Part shown: in pieces, positions 1 to 10,200 of the stretch
How positions within the stretch are numbered: position 1 is the first letter of the stretch
Layout of the letters: the number at the start of each line of letters is the position of its first letter
Source of the DNA: Xanthocytophaga flava
Lineage (GTDB): Bacteria > Bacteroidota > Bacteroidia > Cytophagales > 172606-1
DNA length: 64,000 bases
Assembly: GCA_030068525.1 (NCBI GenBank)
Contig: JASJOS010000001.1
Location: 248,001 to 312,000, forward strand
Direction: 5' to 3'
Notes under the pieces: model-generated
What the model was told of the DNA's origin: nothing
The model's input: only the letters and a program-made list of their open reading frames with translations
Databases searched by the model: none
Made by a program: the position numbers and the translations under genes

Positions 1-564
1 CTGAATCTCCTGGAGACTCCACTCCTCTCCTTCCAGATAAGTTCGACCGCTTTGAATCTGAAAGCTTTGTAGAGGAATATACATTCCTTTGCCATTGGCT
101 TTCAATACTGCTTCTTTTTGTGTCCAATATGTATAAAATGCAGTTTGTGGATCTTCTGCATTTTCTATTTCCTGCCACTCAATCACACTCATCTGGCTTT
201 TGAAATCCTCAGGCCTTACTGCAATCATTCGTTCCAGATCAATGCCTACTCTTCCTGACTGGGTATAGGCAATGACAACAAACCCTTCTGAATGAGCAAT
301 ATTAAAATCTATATCTGAATCTGGTATAAAAGGTCTGCGAAAATCAGTATACCTGATTTGTGAAAGTATAGACTCAGACATCCCTCGTTTTCTTAATACT
401 TTGTATAATAATACTTTACCTGCAAGTGACAAGCAAGCATCTTCCTTCTTTCGATAATTTTTTATCTGTATCTGCATAGCTTCAGACAAATAGGGTAACC
501 AGTAAAAGAAGATATCCTCTGATATAGTGGGGAAAAGACACCTTGCATAAAAAACGGAAGTCAT
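1..564 (-). CDS. 4'-phosphopantetheinyl transferase, Sfp type (3' end cut by window edge)
   Basis: It transfers the phosphopantetheine arm of CoA to the serine of carrier-protein domains. The reading frame is open from the ATG at 564 to the left edge (188 codons). Family motifs are visible in order: FNIAHSEG near residues 87-94, VGIDLE at 106-111 (Mg-binding Asp109 and Glu111), and the WTQKEAVLKANGKG signature at 147-160 with Glu151 and Lys155. The C-terminus lies outside the window; Sfp enzymes are usually about 220-240 residues, so only some 40 residues are missing. It is divergent from the synthetase starting at 930, whose carrier domain (Ser1157) is the obvious substrate, so the two probably form one biosynthetic unit. 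I infer that it activates this synthetase; it could also serve other carrier proteins in the cell. Confidence 0.9.
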   Translation of the reverse strand, partial: MTSVFYARCLFPTISEDIFFYWLPYLSEAMQIQIKNYRKKEDACLSLAGKVLLYKVLRKRGMSESILSQIRYTDFRRPFIPDSDIDFNIAHSEGFVVIAYTQSGRVGIDLERMIAVRPEDFKSQMSVIEWQEIENAEDPQTAFYTYWTQKEAVLKANGKGMYIPLQSFQIQSGRTYLEGEEWSLQEIQ

Positions 565-929
565 ATATATTCTACATTAATTCATATCAAATGTATTTTT
601 TCTTTACACAAATATGAAAACGACAATTCGTTAAAACATTGATTATCAAAAGAAAACATTTTCCCTCTATAAGAAATATTATATAAACATATATATACTA
701 AATATACTAGTATTCTATTATATCATTCTGTATATAAATTATTTATTATCCACCTGTTTACTTTTCTCTAAATTTCCCCATCTATACTTGCCTTTACTTA
801 GCTCTACAAGCCATTTTTACTTCCAAAGTTCTGGAAAGTGGCTTATCCGATAAAGATATCTATTTTTATTCACACTCTTTGGTTACTATTCACACTATCA
901 AGAGAATATAACCAAAATCCTATTTTTAT
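565..929. promoter_or_regulatory. Divergent intergenic region between PPTase and synthetase
   Basis: 365 bp of very AT-rich DNA (TATA-rich tract around 640-740) separates the two divergent genes and must hold both promoters. I see no gene in it and no convincing palindrome. A TATACTTG near 785 loosely resembles the Bacteroidota -7 element (TAnnTTTG), but I would not call a promoter on that alone. Confidence 0.4.
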
Positions 930-3900
930 ATGCAAGACATACCAGCCGTTAAAAGCAATGATATCATTGCTCGTACTCATTCTGTGCACACACCAGATCA
1001 ACCTACAGTTGCTAACGGAAAATCATCCCACCCGACTTGTATACTCATCGGCGAAGGAGCTTTACTTGCTCAATGCGCACGGCTACTTGTAGAAAATGAA
1101 TTCTGTATTCTTCAGATTATTACGGAAGATAAGCAAGTCCATAATTTTGCCAAAGACCTCAATATTCCTGTTTTAGCTACAATCCACAATTTAGCTGAAT
1201 ATATGGAAAACAATTCGGTAGATTATCTATTCAGTATTATCAATCACCACATCATACCCGAACGCATATTATCTCAAGTAAAAAAACTGTCGATCAATTA
1301 TCATGATGGTCCGCTTCCCAGCTATGCTGGTTTAAATGCAACCTATTGGGCATTGGTAAATGGTGAGAAAAAACATGGTATTACCTGGCATGTAATAGAA
1401 CCTGGTATTGATACAGGTGATATATTGAAGCAGCACATCGTTGAAATTAATCCGGATGACACTTCCTTTACATTGAATATCAAATGTTTTGAAGGGGCAT
1501 TTCAGGCTTTTTCAGAGTTGGTAAGTGATATTGTATACAATCAACTTACCTTTATCAAACAAGATCCACAACAAAGATCCTATTACGGGACCAGTCAGCG
1601 TCCGCTACATAGTGGTGTGATTTCGTGGCAACAAACAGCAGCTCAGATCGAAACCCTGTGTCAGGCATCTGATTTCGGATTTTACACCAACCCACTGGGA
1701 TTACCCAAAATACTTATAGGGAATACAATGGTTCTTGTTCGCAGAGGCCATAGTGAAGAAACGAAATCAATCAATACACCTGGTACCATCATTGCCATTT
1801 CTGATGATAGCCTGACGTTTGCCACTACCACCAACAATATTACACTATCACAGTTTTCTACTATTGATGGTTTACCGCTCACTATTTCACAACTAAAAGA
1901 ACAATATAATCTGAAGGAAAATAATTTACTTTCAGAAGCATCTCCAAAACACATTCAATGTATTCAGGAGATTGACTCCCGAATTGCCCGTTATCAGAAT
2001 TATTGGGTAAAAAAACTATCTGTTTTACAACCCACTATCTTACCATTTGTTTCAAGGCTTCCATTGAGCCCCCAATCGGATACACCTCCCCATATCACCG
2101 TTCCATTATCTGATTTCACAAAAGAATTTCTCTATACCTATAAGGAGAACTCTCAGAGTATTAATTTTCTTATATCGACTTATCTGGTATATCTGGCTCG
2201 TGTAACAGGAACGACACATCTTCAAATTGGTTTTGTGACTTCACACTTGCAGGAGAAACTACATGAACTACCTGATTTTTTTGCAACAAATGTTCCTTTA
2301 CAAGTAGATATTGATCTACAGAAAGATTTCGAAGCAGTATATACTGTCATTGAAAAAGAATTAAAACAGGTACAAAAAGCAGAAACATACAATCGGGACA
2401 TTACAGCCCGTTATCCAGTGTTACGCAACAAAAACGAGGTCAAAGAGAATCCATTATTTCCAATAGTTCTTGTAAAATCACAAACATACCCAACACACTA
2501 TACACAACTGGGAAGAGATCTAACCATATGGATTGTAGAAGAAGATAACTCCATTCATCTGCTTGGCAATCCGTTTAGATTAGACACTCCAACTATGGAG
2601 CAAATGGGCAATCAGCTTGCAACTTTCCTTCAGGAGTTAATCAGAAATCTACACGAACCTGTTTATAAGCATGCTCTTTTATCTGTTCCCGAACGTCACC
2701 GAATTCTGGTTGAATGGAATAATACAGCCAAAGGGTATCAGACTGATATTTGTATGCATCAGCTTGTGGAAAAACAAGCTGCACTTACACCAAATGAAAT
2801 TGCTGTTCTTTTTGAAGATACGCATCTGACCTATGCTCAGTTAAATGAGAAAGCAAATCAGCTAGCTCATTTACTTTTACTACATGGGGCAGCTCCAGAA
2901 GTCCTGGTAGGTATCTGCATGGAAAAATCATTGGAAATGGTTATTGGAGTATTAGGCATTCAGAAGGCTGGTGCTGCCTACGTGCCACTGGAACCTAGTG
3001 CTCCCAAAGACAGATTAGGAATTGTACTAAATGACTTACAGTTAACCTTACTCATCACACAGGAAGCACTAAAATCTAAGTTTGATTCATATGAATTTAC
3101 TACTATCGCGATAGATGGAGAAGGAGCCAAATTAAAGCAACAACGTACCAGCAATCCTACTAGCTTTGTTACACCTGATAATCTGGCTTACATTATTTAT
3201 ACATCTGGATCTACAGGTATTCCCAAAGGGGTAATGGTGCGGCACCGGCCTGCTATTAACCTGATTGAATGGGTAAACAATACTTTTCAAATGGGAGCAA
3301 CCGATAGAGTCCTTTTTGTTAACTCTCTTGGGTTTGACTTATCTGTATACGATATTTTTGGCATGCTGGCAGCAGGAGGTTCGGTTCGTATTGCCTCCAA
3401 GACCGAATTACAAAATCCACAACAACTATTGGAAATTCTTTATCAGGAACCCATTACACTCTGGAACTCTGCTCCTGCTACGCTAAGCCAGTTGCTGCCA
3501 TTCAGTAACATAGTGGAACAACCAGCAACAACCTTATTACGGTTAGCCTTTCTAAGTGGTGACTGGATACCATTGGCTATGCCCGGCTGGATCACACAGC
3601 ATTTTACCAATACACAGGTAGTAAGTCTGGGAGGAGCTACAGAAGCAACGGTATGGTCCAACTATTTCTTAATTCCCCGTCAGTTGGATGAACAATGGGT
3701 AAGTATTCCGTATGGCTATCCCATACAGAATGCCAAGTATCACATTCTCGATTCAAATTTACAACCTGTACCTTCAGGAGTAGCAGAAGAACTTTACATT
3801 GGGGGACAGTGCCTGGCAGATGGCTATTTTAAACGTCCCGAACTAAATCAGGAAAAATTTATTCAGGACCCATTCAGTAATGATCCTAATGCCCGGCTTT

Positions 3901-5405
3901 ACAAAACAGGTGATTTAGCACGTTATATGCCAGATGGCAATATCGAGTTTCTGGGACGAAAAGATCATCAGGTTAAGATACGTGGCTATCGGATTGAGTT
4001 AGGTGAAATTGAAGCAGTTCTCACTGAACACCCCAACATACAGGAAATTTTGACAATTGCTCAACCAGATGCTTCTGGTAATAAACGCTTAATAGCATAC
4101 ATAGTTCTCAAATCGGCTCAGGGAACTACGTCCGCAGACCTCAGAGTATTCCTAAAGGATAAGTTGCCAGAATATATGGTACCTTCCCTGTTTATATTTC
4201 TGGATGCGATGCCCCTGAACCCAAGTGGCAAAATAGATCGAAAAGCACTACCTGCTCCTTCGGAACAGGAAGATACACAGGGCGAATATGTTGAGCCTCG
4301 CTCTCCTGCCGAATATTTGGTAGAAGAGTTATGGACAAAGATTTTACAACGATCCCGCGTTAGCATTTATGACAATTTCTTCGAGATTGGTGGACATTCC
4401 TTACTTGGTGTACAATTTATCTCCCAATTAAGTCAAAAGACGGGTCGCACTGTCCCATTGTCCCTATTATTTTCCAATCCTACAATCGCTTCCTTTGCCC
4501 GCTTCCTGGAAGAAAAATCCAATGAATCGGTATGGAATCCCTTAGTTGCCATACAACCCACTGGTTCTAAAACTCCATTGTATTGTATTCACCCTGTAAC
4601 CGGAGGTGTTGAATATGTGAATAAGCTTGCCGCACACCTGGATGCAGATCAGCCTGTATTTGGCATTCAGGCTATAGGGATGAATGGTACAGATGTACCG
4701 TTAGAATGTGCGTATGAGATGGCAGACCATTACCTGAAGTTAATACTGGAGCAACAGCCAGAAGGACCTTATCAATTGGCAGGATATTCTATTGGTGGCC
4801 TGATAGCTTATGAAATAGCGGTTAGACTACGCAAAATGGGTAAAGAAGTACCAACATTGATTCTATTTGATACATATCCCGCTCGCAAGCAACGAATATC
4901 AAAATACAAACACGTAGGGTTGAAATATATATTCAAAAGCTGGAAAAACCAGTTGTTTTCACCTCATATTCCATTCAAACAGAAATGGAGTGTTGTAAAA
5001 GATGTACGTCAGATGCATCTGGATTTTCTGAATATGGTGGCAATCCATTTCAATCTGCCAGCCCGTACTCCCAAACAAGAACTTGATGAAAATATTGGAG
5101 ACGAATACCTAATACAGGAAGAAGTACTTCGGGCTTCATGGCAAGCTGGACGGAATTACCAACATGAAGAATACGATGGCAATGTCGTATTTATACGTGC
5201 CAAGAACAACGTAGCCAAGTATCTCTCCAATTCAGACTTTGGCTGGAAAAAACATATTACTTCAAATCTTAGTATTTATGAGATTGATGGCAATCATTTT
5301 TCTCTGTTCAAAAATGAAAACAGCCTTATACAGATAGGAACTATTGTCCAATCTGAACTAGATAAGTCTGTTTTAACCCATGCACATCAGGGAATGTTAG
5401 TCTGA
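930..5405 (+). CDS. Single-module non-ribosomal peptide synthetase: formyltransferase / half condensation / adenylation / PCP / thioesterase
   Basis: A 1491-residue assembly-line enzyme. Residues about 35-200 are a formyl_trans_N domain with catalytic Asn123, His125 and Asp161 (in IDTGD); about 205-310 resemble formyl_trans_C. Residues about 345-620 look like only the C-terminal lobe of a condensation domain (YW linker, then FFATNVPLQVDID near 450); no HHxxxDG motif is present anywhere. The adenylation domain (about 630-1110) has intact core motifs (YTSGSTGIPKG, YKTGDLARY, NPSGKIDRKAL). Its binding-pocket residues read D803 L804 Y807 N846 F874 S876 L900 V908 W909 K1101, close to the published cysteine code DLYNLSLIWK. 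The carrier serine is S1157 (GGHSLLG). The thioesterase has S1287 (GYSIGG), D1314 and H1456. I infer activation of cysteine or a similar residue, N-formylation on the carrier and release by the thioesterase. The PPTase is divergent and the DUF418 gene follows closely. Confidence 0.9.
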   Translation: MQDIPAVKSNDIIARTHSVHTPDQPTVANGKSSHPTCILIGEGALLAQCARLLVENEFCILQIITEDKQVHNFAKDLNIPVLATIHNLAEYMENNSVDYLFSIINHHIIPERILSQVKKLSINYHDGPLPSYAGLNATYWALVNGEKKHGITWHVIEPGIDTGDILKQHIVEINPDDTSFTLNIKCFEGAFQAFSELVSDIVYNQLTFIKQDPQQRSYYGTSQRPLHSGVISWQQTAAQIETLCQASDFGFYTNPLGLPKILIGNTMVLVRRGHSEETKSINTPGTIIAISDDSLTFATTTNNITLSQFSTIDGLPLTISQLKEQYNLKENNLLSEASPKHIQCIQEIDSRIARYQNYWVKKLSVLQPTILPFVSRLPLSPQSDTPPHITVPLSDFTKEFLYTYKENSQSINFLISTYLVYLARVTGTTHLQIGFVTSHLQEKLHELPDFFATNVPLQVDIDLQKDFEAVYTVIEKELKQVQKAETYNRDITARYPVLRNKNEVKENPLFPIVLVKSQTYPTHYTQLGRDLTIWIVEEDNSIHLLGNPFRLDTPTMEQMGNQLATFLQELIRNLHEPVYKHALLSVPERHRILVEWNNTAKGYQTDICMHQLVEKQAALTPNEIAVLFEDTHLTYAQLNEKANQLAHLLLLHGAAPEVLVGICMEKSLEMVIGVLGIQKAGAAYVPLEPSAPKDRLGIVLNDLQLTLLITQEALKSKFDSYEFTTIAIDGEGAKLKQQRTSNPTSFVTPDNLAYIIYTSGSTGIPKGVMVRHRPAINLIEWVNNTFQMGATDRVLFVNSLGFDLSVYDIFGMLAAGGSVRIASKTELQNPQQLLEILYQEPITLWNSAPATLSQLLPFSNIVEQPATTLLRLAFLSGDWIPLAMPGWITQHFTNTQVVSLGGATEATVWSNYFLIPRQLDEQWVSIPYGYPIQNAKYHILDSNLQPVPSGVAEELYIGGQCLADGYFKRPELNQEKFIQDPFSNDPNARLYKTGDLARYMPDGNIEFLGRKDHQVKIRGYRIELGEIEAVLTEHPNIQEILTIAQPDASGNKRLIAYIVLKSAQGTTSADLRVFLKDKLPEYMVPSLFIFLDAMPLNPSGKIDRKALPAPSEQEDTQGEYVEPRSPAEYLVEELWTKILQRSRVSIYDNFFEIGGHSLLGVQFISQLSQKTGRTVPLSLLFSNPTIASFARFLEEKSNESVWNPLVAIQPTGSKTPLYCIHPVTGGVEYVNKLAAHLDADQPVFGIQAIGMNGTDVPLECAYEMADHYLKLILEQQPEGPYQLAGYSIGGLIAYEIAVRLRKMGKEVPTLILFDTYPARKQRISKYKHVGLKYIFKSWKNQLFSPHIPFKQKWSVVKDVRQMHLDFLNMVAIHFNLPARTPKQELDENIGDEYLIQEEVLRASWQAGRNYQHEEYDGNVVFIRAKNNVAKYLSNSDFGWKKHITSNLSIYEIDGNHFSLFKNENSLIQIGTIVQSELDKSVLTHAHQGMLV

Positions 5406-5487
5406 CAAAGTAAGATACTAGCTATACCATTTGGATTATAGACAGTATTTATTCCCATTCTATTATAGTTTACCCAAACTCTTATTT

Positions 5488-6720
5488 ATGCATACAAAAA
5501 TTCTTGCTTCACCAAGCTCCTCTACTGTACAGGCGGAAATCTCGTCTTTATCTTCTACACGAATTCCCTTGATAGACATCCTGAGAGGATATGCCTTATT
5601 GGGTATCTTTCTCGTCAGAATGGTTGAAGTATACTCAGGCTGGACTACAGGAAAAGCCTCTACCCTACCGACAGCTCATACGGACATGCTGTTGCATCAA
5701 CTGGTTGCATTCTTTGCGATTGGAAAGTTCAGAGCCTTATTCTCCTTGTTGTTTGGCTTAAGCTTCTATCTTCAGTTACAAAAATTTGAACAAAAAGATC
5801 TCTTCTTTACGCAGAATTTCCTAAAACGTCTGGGTGTACTCTTTCTGTTTGGATTAGCACATACTTATCTGCTCTGGTCAGGCGATATATTGCGTTGGTA
5901 TGCCTTTGCCGGATTAATTCTGATTCCGCTCTATAAACTACCTACACGTGCTCTCTTCTTTGTGGGAGCAGTTCTGGTAGTAGTTCCTAATATTGCAGAA
6001 GATTTATATCATCAGTTGTCTGTTCATACACCCTCTGCCAACCCGGATGAGGCATTGGCTGTATATACTTTAACCAGCACACATTCCTATTGGGAAATGC
6101 TTAAAGCTAACTTTATCATTGTCAATGCAGAATGGATGAATCTGGTAGCTAACTTATGTCATGTATTGGTGATTACAGGTTATTTCCTATTAGGCGTATG
6201 GGTAGGCCGATTACAATTGTTTATCCCTGGTCAGTGGAAAAAACAATACCTGGAACATAAGAAGGAAATTTTTAAGCTAGCAATTGTTCTATTCAGTGCT
6301 GCAATTATAGCAGGTATTATCACTGTAGGAGCATTAGTATATTCGGGTGTATCTATCAAGTCGCTTTTTGCTCAGGATGGACTTTTCAGAGTTATTCTAT
6401 TCCATAGCAAAACGCCATTCATTGTACTGTCACATATTGTGGGTGTATATGTTCTTTTACAAATCCCTTTTCTGCAAAAACAACTGTCTGTGTTAGCCTA
6501 TGCAGGACGTATGACACTGACAAACTACATTATGCAGTCTATGTTTGGAATACTCATCTTTTATGGAATTGGTCTAGGTTTGTGGGGAACAGTAGGTCCA
6601 ACGTATTGCATTCCTCTGACACTAGGGTTGTTCCTGCTTCAGGTGTGGGGGAGTAAACTTTATCTGTCCTATTTTAAATCAGGGCCACTAGAATATATAT
6701 GGAGGATTCTTCTACGATAA
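5488..6720 (+). CDS. DUF418 family integral membrane protein (copy 1)
   Basis: About 410 residues with many hydrophobic helices. The N-terminus carries the family signature IPLIDILRGYALLGIF, followed by FFAIGKFRALFSLLFGLSFYLQLQ; the C-terminus ends in SGPLEYIWR, typical of DUF418/YeiB proteins. The frame is open from a TTG at 5431, but the ATG at 5488 gives the usual short leader before the first helix, so I prefer it. It starts 82 bp after the synthetase stop with no terminator between, so the two are probably co-transcribed. DUF418 proteins are poorly characterised membrane proteins; export or modification of the peptide product is only a guess from position. A paralogue lies at 26011-27279. 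Confidence 0.85.
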   Translation: MHTKILASPSSSTVQAEISSLSSTRIPLIDILRGYALLGIFLVRMVEVYSGWTTGKASTLPTAHTDMLLHQLVAFFAIGKFRALFSLLFGLSFYLQLQKFEQKDLFFTQNFLKRLGVLFLFGLAHTYLLWSGDILRWYAFAGLILIPLYKLPTRALFFVGAVLVVVPNIAEDLYHQLSVHTPSANPDEALAVYTLTSTHSYWEMLKANFIIVNAEWMNLVANLCHVLVITGYFLLGVWVGRLQLFIPGQWKKQYLEHKKEIFKLAIVLFSAAIIAGIITVGALVYSGVSIKSLFAQDGLFRVILFHSKTPFIVLSHIVGVYVLLQIPFLQKQLSVLAYAGRMTLTNYIMQSMFGILIFYGIGLGLWGTVGPTYCIPLTLGLFLLQVWGSKLYLSYFKSGPLEYIWRILLR

Positions 6721-6809
6721 ATCCATGCTTGTAATACTATAGGTTTATAGGTTGCAGGATTTTTTATAAATAATACTGTTGTATGCATAAGTAGATGCAA
6801 TCTGAAAGT

Positions 6810-6854
6810 TTGAACCGAATTCAACATAAATAATTTATGTTGAATTCGGTTCAA
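6810..6854. repeat. Perfect 21-bp inverted repeat with 3-nt spacer
   Basis: Left arm 6810-6830 begins TTGAACCGAATTCAACAT and the right arm 6834-6854 is its exact reverse complement; the spacer is TAA. The right arm also forms the first unit of the periodic array that follows. There is no T-tract directly after it, so a simple terminator is unlikely. Confidence 0.85.
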
Positions 6855-6980
6855 CTATTTTTTATGTAGTGAATTCTGTTCAAAAACAATTCTTGCGGTT
6901 TGTTTCGCTCAAAATAAATTGTTGCGGGTTATTCAACGCATTGGCAAATTTGTGGTAAACTCTAAGTGAAAAATTATTTT
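6838..6980. repeat. Degenerate tandem repeat, about five units of 28-29 bp (array A)
   Basis: Units start at the tetranucleotides at 6838 (TGTT), 6867 (TAGT), 6896 (CGGT), 6925 (CGGG) and 6953 (TGGT), giving steps of 29, 29, 29 and 28 bp. Each unit has the approximate layout GCGGTTnATTCnnnTCAA followed by an A-rich tail. The second and third units are nearly identical in sequence to units of the array at 29611-29725, with the same 29-29-28 spacing. Confidence 0.7.
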
Positions 6981-7223
6981 GACACCAGTATGTCAACCGC
7001 TCCATAAATCGACATCGTGTGCATAATTATGCTCAGCAGAAAGTTTTGAACCAAACTACATTCAACACAAAAATTCTGCATAACTCTGCCCACGTATTCT
7101 TATTTCCCGGAAAGCATATCACACAGAGAAATAGAACATTTTACTACAAATACTTATACCTGAAATAGTCCCCCACAACATGAATTGATATACATTTCGA
7201 GGAAGATCTGTTTCATTAAGTAA

Positions 7224-7250
7224 AAAGCCTGACGTAGATAGTCAGGCTTT
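7224..7250 (-). terminator. Intrinsic terminator of the DUF4132 gene
   Basis: A 10-bp perfect stem AAAGCCTGAC / GTCAGGCTTT with a 7-nt loop, followed on the minus strand by TTTTTA. It lies about 30 bp beyond the stop codon of the minus-strand gene. Confidence 0.8.
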
Positions 7251-7279
7251 ACAATATAACTCAAAGTTTATCATTCAGC

Positions 7280-10200
7280 TCAAGCCTCCTGAAGCTCTTC
7301 CTGTTGTTTTTCTTCTGGGATAATCACCTGTTTCAAATCACTCATAACTTCAGAGTAGATAATAGCCGGGACATCACCAAAAGCGATAAGACGTTCGTCT
7401 TTCTCATTGCTTGGCTCGTCGTATGTATAATTACCTATCGCAACAGCACCCATTTTCACAAAATACAGTCGACTTAAATAGGCAGAATCTTCATAATATC
7501 CACCTACGTAAATGCCATCAGTTTCTATAAACACCTCAATAGCAGATTCAGGGAAGGCTTTATAATATCCAGATACATAGCCTCCATCTACAACAGAACC
7601 TCTTGCCCAACCCAGCTTCTCCATTTGACCTCCAAAAGCATAGCTGGAAATCTTCTTCTTGTCAAACTCATTTGAGATTTTCACATTCTGATCTTTGTCT
7701 TCTACCCGTACAATCGCCCGATCAAGTTGCGGGAAGATAGGTTCCATACCATAGTCAAACAGTTTGGTTTTCCATGCTTGCAGATCATCCTCTGAAAGCG
7801 ATAATGGATGCACCATCCCTAGCTGTACTCCGTCTTCAAGCATCACCTCTTCATCATCCAGATTGATCAGAGAGGTATCTTCCATTACCATAAATGGATA
7901 CAACAGATTCCCTTGAGCATCATACGCCCCCCACAATAATCGAACTGCATAGACAAACATAATCGGATTTCCAGTGAAAAATCCCTGCCAGGTTTCCACA
8001 TCCCACTTTCGCTGAATCACCAGGTATTGCTCCATCCGGCCAGATTGCGATTTGACAATGTCACGAACCTCCTTACCGATCTCCTTAAATTCGTCTTGTA
8101 TCTCTTTAGCAGTTCCCTTAGGTAGTGATTTGAACTTACGATTGTCTTCATCAAAGAAAGCCAGTTTGAAATCCGTATCAATAAAGGCCCGATATTCCTG
8201 GTCTTTTGCCACAAAAGATTTAAACAAGCCTTCAAATCCAAAATCAGGAATGATACTATCTGCCAATTCATAAAAGCTAATATTCAACTCCTCTGCTGCA
8301 ATCTTAAAGGCATCCATAGCAGCAGCACCTACATTCCGGTTTTTGCTCTTGTACTTACGTGATAGAAACTCTACAGCCCGAAGTGCTTTGTTGGAGCCAA
8401 TCAATGCCAGAGCCTGCACAGTATACTCTCCCATCTTTCCTCTGTTTGCCTCAACCAGTTGATTTACCTGTGCTTTCAACTTATCTACCAGATCATCGTT
8501 TCCTAATAATCCAGCTAATGCCAGTAAATATTTTTGCTTTGAGTCAGACCCTTTCTGGATAAATAATTCATATAGTTTTTTTGCAAAGTCACCACTTTTT
8601 TCACGGTCTAGTTGTAATAGCAAAGGTTTAGCTTCTATGTCAGGACGAATATCTTTCGAACGCCCCATACGATATAACAGAAAACGTATCGTGTGTTCAT
8701 CTAGCTGGTCACCTGACTTGTAATACAAGGCAGGCAGATCTTTTTCCAGCAACCAGTCTTCAACAGGTTTCTCAATCTTGCTCCGTTTTTTGGTTGCAGC
8801 AACCATCTCTTTTATTGTTTCTTCGGAAGCCCCTTCAAATAGCTTCTCGCCTAATGCCTGCAACATCACATCCCGAGCATCATCATTTTTTTCAGCATTC
8901 AGGGCATTACTTAATATAGATTTAGCAGTATCTGTTCCAATTAGAGACAAAATCAACGCTCCGGCCTGACGTACATCCCCTTTTTTATCAGCCAGCAGCT
9001 GTTCTGCTTTCGCAATAGAAGAATCACCCAATTTGCTCAGTGTTACAGCTACAATCTCACGCAGTCGCTTGGATTTGTGTCTGGTCAAAGCCCATACTTT
9101 TTCCTCATGACGTTTGTAGTCATGCTTAGACAGTATTCCCAGAAGAGTTCGGAAATAATCACTGTCTACCTTTCCCGGATCAGCGTAAATACCTTCTATC
9201 AAAATATCTACAGCATCACCCTGCAGATGTTTTTCAAGCGTTGTTAGAAACTCACTTTTGACACTGGTATTATCTTTTAAGTATTTTACAGCCGCAGTCT
9301 TGGCATTTACTGGATCTTTTTCCAGCAGATAGTCTATAATATAGACACTATACGGAATATACTTCCAGTATTCATTGGGATTAGCAGGAGGTATACGCTT
9401 ACTACCTTCACTATAATACCAGTAACCTGTAGGTATAGGGTCAGGATTGGCCTCCTTCTTCTGAGTAATCAGATAAGTAAAGCCAGCCTCCAGACGTTTT
9501 GGCTCATATTCATCAGGTAAATGTTTAGCTAGAGCTTCAAATGCTTCATAGGTAGAAGCAGCTCCAATTCCTCCTGCATGTAATGCTTTTTTGATAGCAG
9601 ACTCATACTTTTGAGCATTGTGTTGTAGTAATAGCTCAATATTACTTACACTGATATATGTCTGTGAATAGTATCCATTGTATACTTCCAGAAAATTCTC
9701 TATCCGATCCTCAACTGTTTGCTCACGATGTTTTAGAAGGAATCCCAATAGTGTGTTCAGACTGCTATCATTATTTGATTTAACCCATCCCAGGATCTGA
9801 CTCTCTTTCTCAGGTAAAAAGGACAATACATACTCTCCTACACCGGTAAGCCTACCTTCTCTGTCCATTAATACATATTTTAACTCACTGATTGTATCTT
9901 CTAAAATACAAGCATCATTCAACCCATTCCGTTTAAGTTCATCTACAACTAGCGGGAAATAATTCTTTTGTGGATATTCTCTGATCACCTCCTCTACCCA
10001 ATCCATGAAACGACGTCCGAAATAGTAATCAGGGTTAGGCTTGCCTTTTTGCCAGTTTTGATCATGCTGCACAATAAGCTTGATAATATTTTTATCCATC
10101 TCTGTCCAGGCGTCAGGCAAATTGAGCAGATTCACAGCACTTGAGAAATACCATGCATGGTGATTGTTTAGCTGTGGCATAGTAGAAGTGCCACCACTCA

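Larger units (their letters stand above)
6721..7279. other. Repeat-rich intergenic region
   Basis: 559 bp without a credible gene, between the end of the DUF418 gene and the 3' end of the convergent DUF4132 gene. It holds a long perfect palindrome (6810-6854), a degenerate array with a 28-29 bp period (6838-6980), a second imperfect copy of the palindrome's left part near 7038-7075 (GAAAGTTTTGAACC...ATTCAACA), and the terminator of the DUF4132 gene (7224-7250). Confidence 0.7.

Noticed and set aside
838..1092. Open frame of 84 codons before and within the synthetase gene
   Set aside because: It overlaps the start of the real 1491-residue gene in another frame and has low-complexity, AT-driven composition.
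6838..6980. Periodic units of about 29 bp considered as a CRISPR array
   Set aside because: The units diverge from each other and fill the whole period, so there are no conserved repeats separated by unique spacers, and no cas genes are nearby.
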